This document shows positions 51,027 to 52,806 of a stretch of DNA of 52,806 bases, one piece after another. The notes below the pieces were generated by a model that searched no databases, was not told the DNA's origin, and was given only the letters and a program-made list of their open reading frames with translations. This DNA comes from JBBTDV01 sp038042605 (lineage in GTDB: Bacteria; Bdellovibrionota; UBA1018), in NCBI GenBank assembly GCA_964358645.1, contig CAYHPW010000016.1:1-52806 (forward strand), in the 5' to 3' direction. How positions within the stretch are numbered: position 1 is the stretch's first letter; each line of letters opens with the position of its first letter. Made by a program: the position numbers and the translations under genes.

Positions 51027-51176
51027 CTACTTACCCTCACGATGGACTGTGCGTTTTCTGCAAAATTTGCAATACTTCTTAAGCTCCAGTTTATCCGTCG
51101 TTTTTTGCTTATTCTTAGTAGTCGAATAATTCTTGCGCTTACACTCTGTACAATCAACGCTTATTATTACCCGCAT
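51027..51176 (-). CDS. rpmG: 50S ribosomal protein L33
   Basis: This 49-residue ribosomal protein is the zinc-binding (C+) form of L33. The translation begins MRVIISVDCTECKRKNYSTT and ends YCKFCRKRTVHREGK, with the four cysteines C9, C12, C36 and C39 as two CxxC pairs. The region NKQKTTDKLELKKYC is conserved. It sits between tuf and tRNA-Trp-secE, the common place in many proteobacteria. A tuf terminator-like hairpin lies upstream, so it may have its own promoter or depend on read-through. It is too short for standard length cut-offs. Confidence 0.95.
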   Translation of the reverse strand: MRVIISVDCTECKRKNYSTTKNKQKTTDKLELKKYCKFCRKRTVHREGK

Positions 51177-51250
51177 TTTAATACTTCCTCAGAACACCTA
51201 TCATAACAACCGGTAAAGGCAACCCGATTATCCTTATATATTACCCAAAA

Positions 51251-51290
51251 CAAGGAGGCCGCCACATAACGGACGGCCCTCCTCAACATC
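51251..51290 (-). terminator. Rho-independent terminator downstream of tuf
   Basis: On the minus strand AGGAGG(G)CCG pairs with CGGCCTCCT (one bulged G) around a 12-nt loop and is followed by TGTTTTGG. The T-tract is modest. It lies 30-70 bp after the tuf stop. Confidence 0.7.
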
Positions 51291-51319
51291 GGAACCATTT
51301 ATTAAATACTTATACTTTG

Positions 51320-52510
51320 TTACTCCAATATCTCCGAAACTACTCCGGCGCCTACGGTACGACCGCCTTCACGTATCGCAAAACGAAGCTCTTTTTCCAT
51401 AGCAATAGGAGTAATAAGCTCTACCTCCAAGCCGACATTATCGCCAGGCATAACCATTTCCACATTCTGAGGCAATTTTACCACCCCAGTGACATCTGTC
51501 GTTCGGAAATAAAATTGTGGCCTATAACCATTAAAAAATGGCGTGTGCCGACCGCCCTCCTCTTTTGTCAATACATAGGCTTGCCCTTTAAACTTTTTAT
51601 GCGGTGTAATGGAGCCACCATGAGCTAATACTTGGCCGCGCTCAACTTCTTCCTTTTTTGTTCCGCGCAACAAGCAGCCCACGTTATCGCCAGCCTCGCC
51701 ATGATCTAACAGCTTACGAAACATTTCGACTCCGGTGACAACCGTTTTCTGGGTAGGTCGCAAACCAATAATCTCTACTTCTTCACCGACTTTAATTACT
51801 CCACGCTCTATGCGGCCGGTGACGACGGTACCACGACCAGAAATTGAAAAGACATCTTCAACGGGCATCAAGAAGGGCTTTTCTTTCTCACGTTGAGGTT
51901 GTGGAATATAGGAATCAACAGCTTCCATTAATTGCACGATTGATTGCTCTCCGAGCTCTCCCGCATCTCCTTCCATAGCCTTAAGAGCCGATCCTTTTAC
52001 AATCGGGATCTTATCACCAGGAAATTTATAAGTGGTGAGCAGCTCGCGGACTTCCATTTCAACAAGGTCTAACAATTCTTTGTCATCAACCATGTCGCAT
52101 TTATTCAAATACACCACAATGGCTGGAACACCAACCTGGCGAGCCAAAAGAATATGTTCACGGGTCTGTGGCATAGGACCGTCAGCAGCGGAAACAACGA
52201 GCACAGCTCCGTCCATTTGTGCCGCGCCAGTGATCATGTTTTTCACGTAGTCAGCATGGCCCGGACAGTCCACATGCGCGTAATGTCTCTTAGCCGTCTC
52301 GTATTCAACGTGAGTAGTGTTAATTGTAATACCACGCTCCTTTTCTTCTGGAGCGTTGTCGATCTGGTCATACGCCCTAGCTTGCGCCAATCCCTTCTTG
52401 GACAACACCATTGTGATCGCCGCCGTGAGCGTCGTCTTCCCATGATCAACATGCCCTATCGTGCCAATGTTGCAGTGGGGCTTTTTTCTTTCAAATTTCT
52501 CTTTCGACAT
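51320..52510 (-). CDS. tuf: Elongation factor Tu
   Basis: EF-Tu brings aminoacyl-tRNA to the ribosome. The 396-residue protein has the G1 motif GHVDHGKTT, G2 GITINTTHVEYET (switch I), G3 DCPGHADYVKNM, G4 NKCDMVD and G5 GSALKA (SAL), then domains II and III (GRGTVVTGRIERGVIKVGEE, and C-terminal GGRTVGAGVVSEILE). GGAGG lies before the ATG. It follows tRNA-Thr after about 60 bp, as in the thrT-tufB arrangement. Its exchange factor is encoded by tsf at 9.4 kb. Confidence 0.98.
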   Translation of the reverse strand: MSKEKFERKKPHCNIGTIGHVDHGKTTLTAAITMVLSKKGLAQARAYDQIDNAPEEKERGITINTTHVEYETAKRHYAHVDCPGHADYVKNMITGAAQMDGAVLVVSAADGPMPQTREHILLARQVGVPAIVVYLNKCDMVDDKELLDLVEMEVRELLTTYKFPGDKIPIVKGSALKAMEGDAGELGEQSIVQLMEAVDSYIPQPQREKEKPFLMPVEDVFSISGRGTVVTGRIERGVIKVGEEVEIIGLRPTQKTVVTGVEMFRKLLDHGEAGDNVGCLLRGTKKEEVERGQVLAHGGSITPHKKFKGQAYVLTKEEGGRHTPFFNGYRPQFYFRTTDVTGVVKLPQNVEMVMPGDNVGLEVELITPIAMEKELRFAIREGGRTVGAGVVSEILE

Positions 52511-52571
52511 ACGTTAAGCCTCCGATGTTTATTAGGTATTGTTACGGACCTAAGACCGGTTAATTTTAAAC

Positions 52572-52648
52572 TGGAGCTCTTGACGGGATTCGAACCCGTG
52601 ACCTCTCCCTTACCAAGGGAGTGCTCTGGCCAACTGAGCTACAAGAGC
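52572..52648 (-). tRNA. tRNA-Thr (GGU)
   Basis: On the minus strand from 52648: acceptor GCTCTTG with CAAGAGC, D-arm GCTC/GAGC, anticodon loop TTGGTAA (anticodon GGT) in a five-bp stem CTCCC/GGGAG, and T-arm CGGG-TTCGAAT-CCCG. The discriminator is T and CCA is encoded. Confidence 0.95.
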
Positions 52649-52734
52649 GTTACATACACAAACAACTTACAAATTGCACTACTTAATATAAACTTCATCG
52701 TTACAACAAGCTTATTTGTCGCAACAAAGAAATT

Positions 52735-52806
52735 TGGAGCGGGAGACGGGGCTCGAACCCGCGACCCTCAGCTTGGAAGGCTGATGCTCTAGCCAACTGA
52801 GCTACT
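52735..52806 (-). tRNA. tRNA-Gly (UCC), 5' end cut by window edge
   Basis: The minus strand shows a T-arm (GCGGG-TTCGAGC-CCCGT), anticodon loop CTTCCAA (anticodon TCC) in stem TCAGC/GCTGA, and D-arm GCTC/GAGC. The 3' acceptor CTCCCGC, discriminator T and encoded CCA are present. About five bases of the 5' acceptor lie beyond the window. Gly-Thr-tuf order matches the classic tufB locus. Confidence 0.9.

Overview
The window is compact bacterial DNA with moderate-to-low GC from a Gram-negative organism with an outer membrane. It encodes a beta-barrel protein, several exported proteins or likely lipoproteins, RseP, a CFI-box C-terminal sorting signal, a PilZ protein and an NtrC-type regulator. 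Gene content and order suggest a member of the former Deltaproteobacteria (Bdellovibrionota, Myxococcota and relatives). That placement is an inference from style, not from a tree. The replicon is probably chromosomal, because it carries rpoBC, tuf and rpsB-tsf-pyrH-frr.

Layout. (1) 1-6.3 kb is an accessory stretch: a HigBA-like toxin-antitoxin pair, a truncated tRNA-Ser, a small cytochrome c, a MoeB-rhodanese fusion, an unknown exported protein, and a ParA/ParB pair with two copies of a 16-bp palindrome (GGTCGCCRCGGCGACC) that may be its parS or operator. (2) 6.2-8.2 kb, minus strand: trigger factor and a TPM-domain membrane protein. (3) 8.3-20.9 kb, plus strand: a structured leader, then rpsB-tsf-pyrH-frr-uppS-cdsA-rseP-tsaB-pssA-asd, then a coupled CFI-box/beta-barrel pair, truA and a stand-alone FliG C-terminal domain. 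Most junctions overlap by 1-50 nt. (4) 20.9-28.6 kb: exported proteins, namely an amidohydrolase, a protein with two uracil-DNA-glycosylase-like repeats, a PLD3/PLD4-like nuclease, a heptad-repeat lipoprotein and a degenerate PAP2 protein. (5) 28.6-30.2 kb: AhpC and a divergent OxyR with a near-canonical OxyR box between them. (6) 30.2-36.1 kb: two small exported proteins, then a tightly overlapping operon PqqD-like / ATP-grasp / PLP decarboxylase / urea transporter-M23 peptidase fusion. (7) 36.2-38.9 kb: a sigma-54-type promoter, an NtrC-family regulator and a convergent PAS histidine kinase. (8) 39.0-52.8 kb, minus strand: the classic block tRNA-Gly, tRNA-Thr, tuf, rpmG, tRNA-Trp, secE, nusG, rplK, rplA, rplJ, rplL, rpoB, rpoC, tRNA-Val.

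The housekeeping blocks are ordinary. The regions most likely to hold something undescribed are the PqqD/ATP-grasp/decarboxylase/UT-M23 operon (31.4-36.1 kb), which looks like a peptide- or amino-acid-tailoring pathway with an envelope component, and the exported UDG-like plus PLD-like gene pair (23.1-26.4 kb), which may act on nucleic acids or nucleotides outside the cytoplasm. Functions proposed for these are inference from domain similarity read by eye; no search was run.
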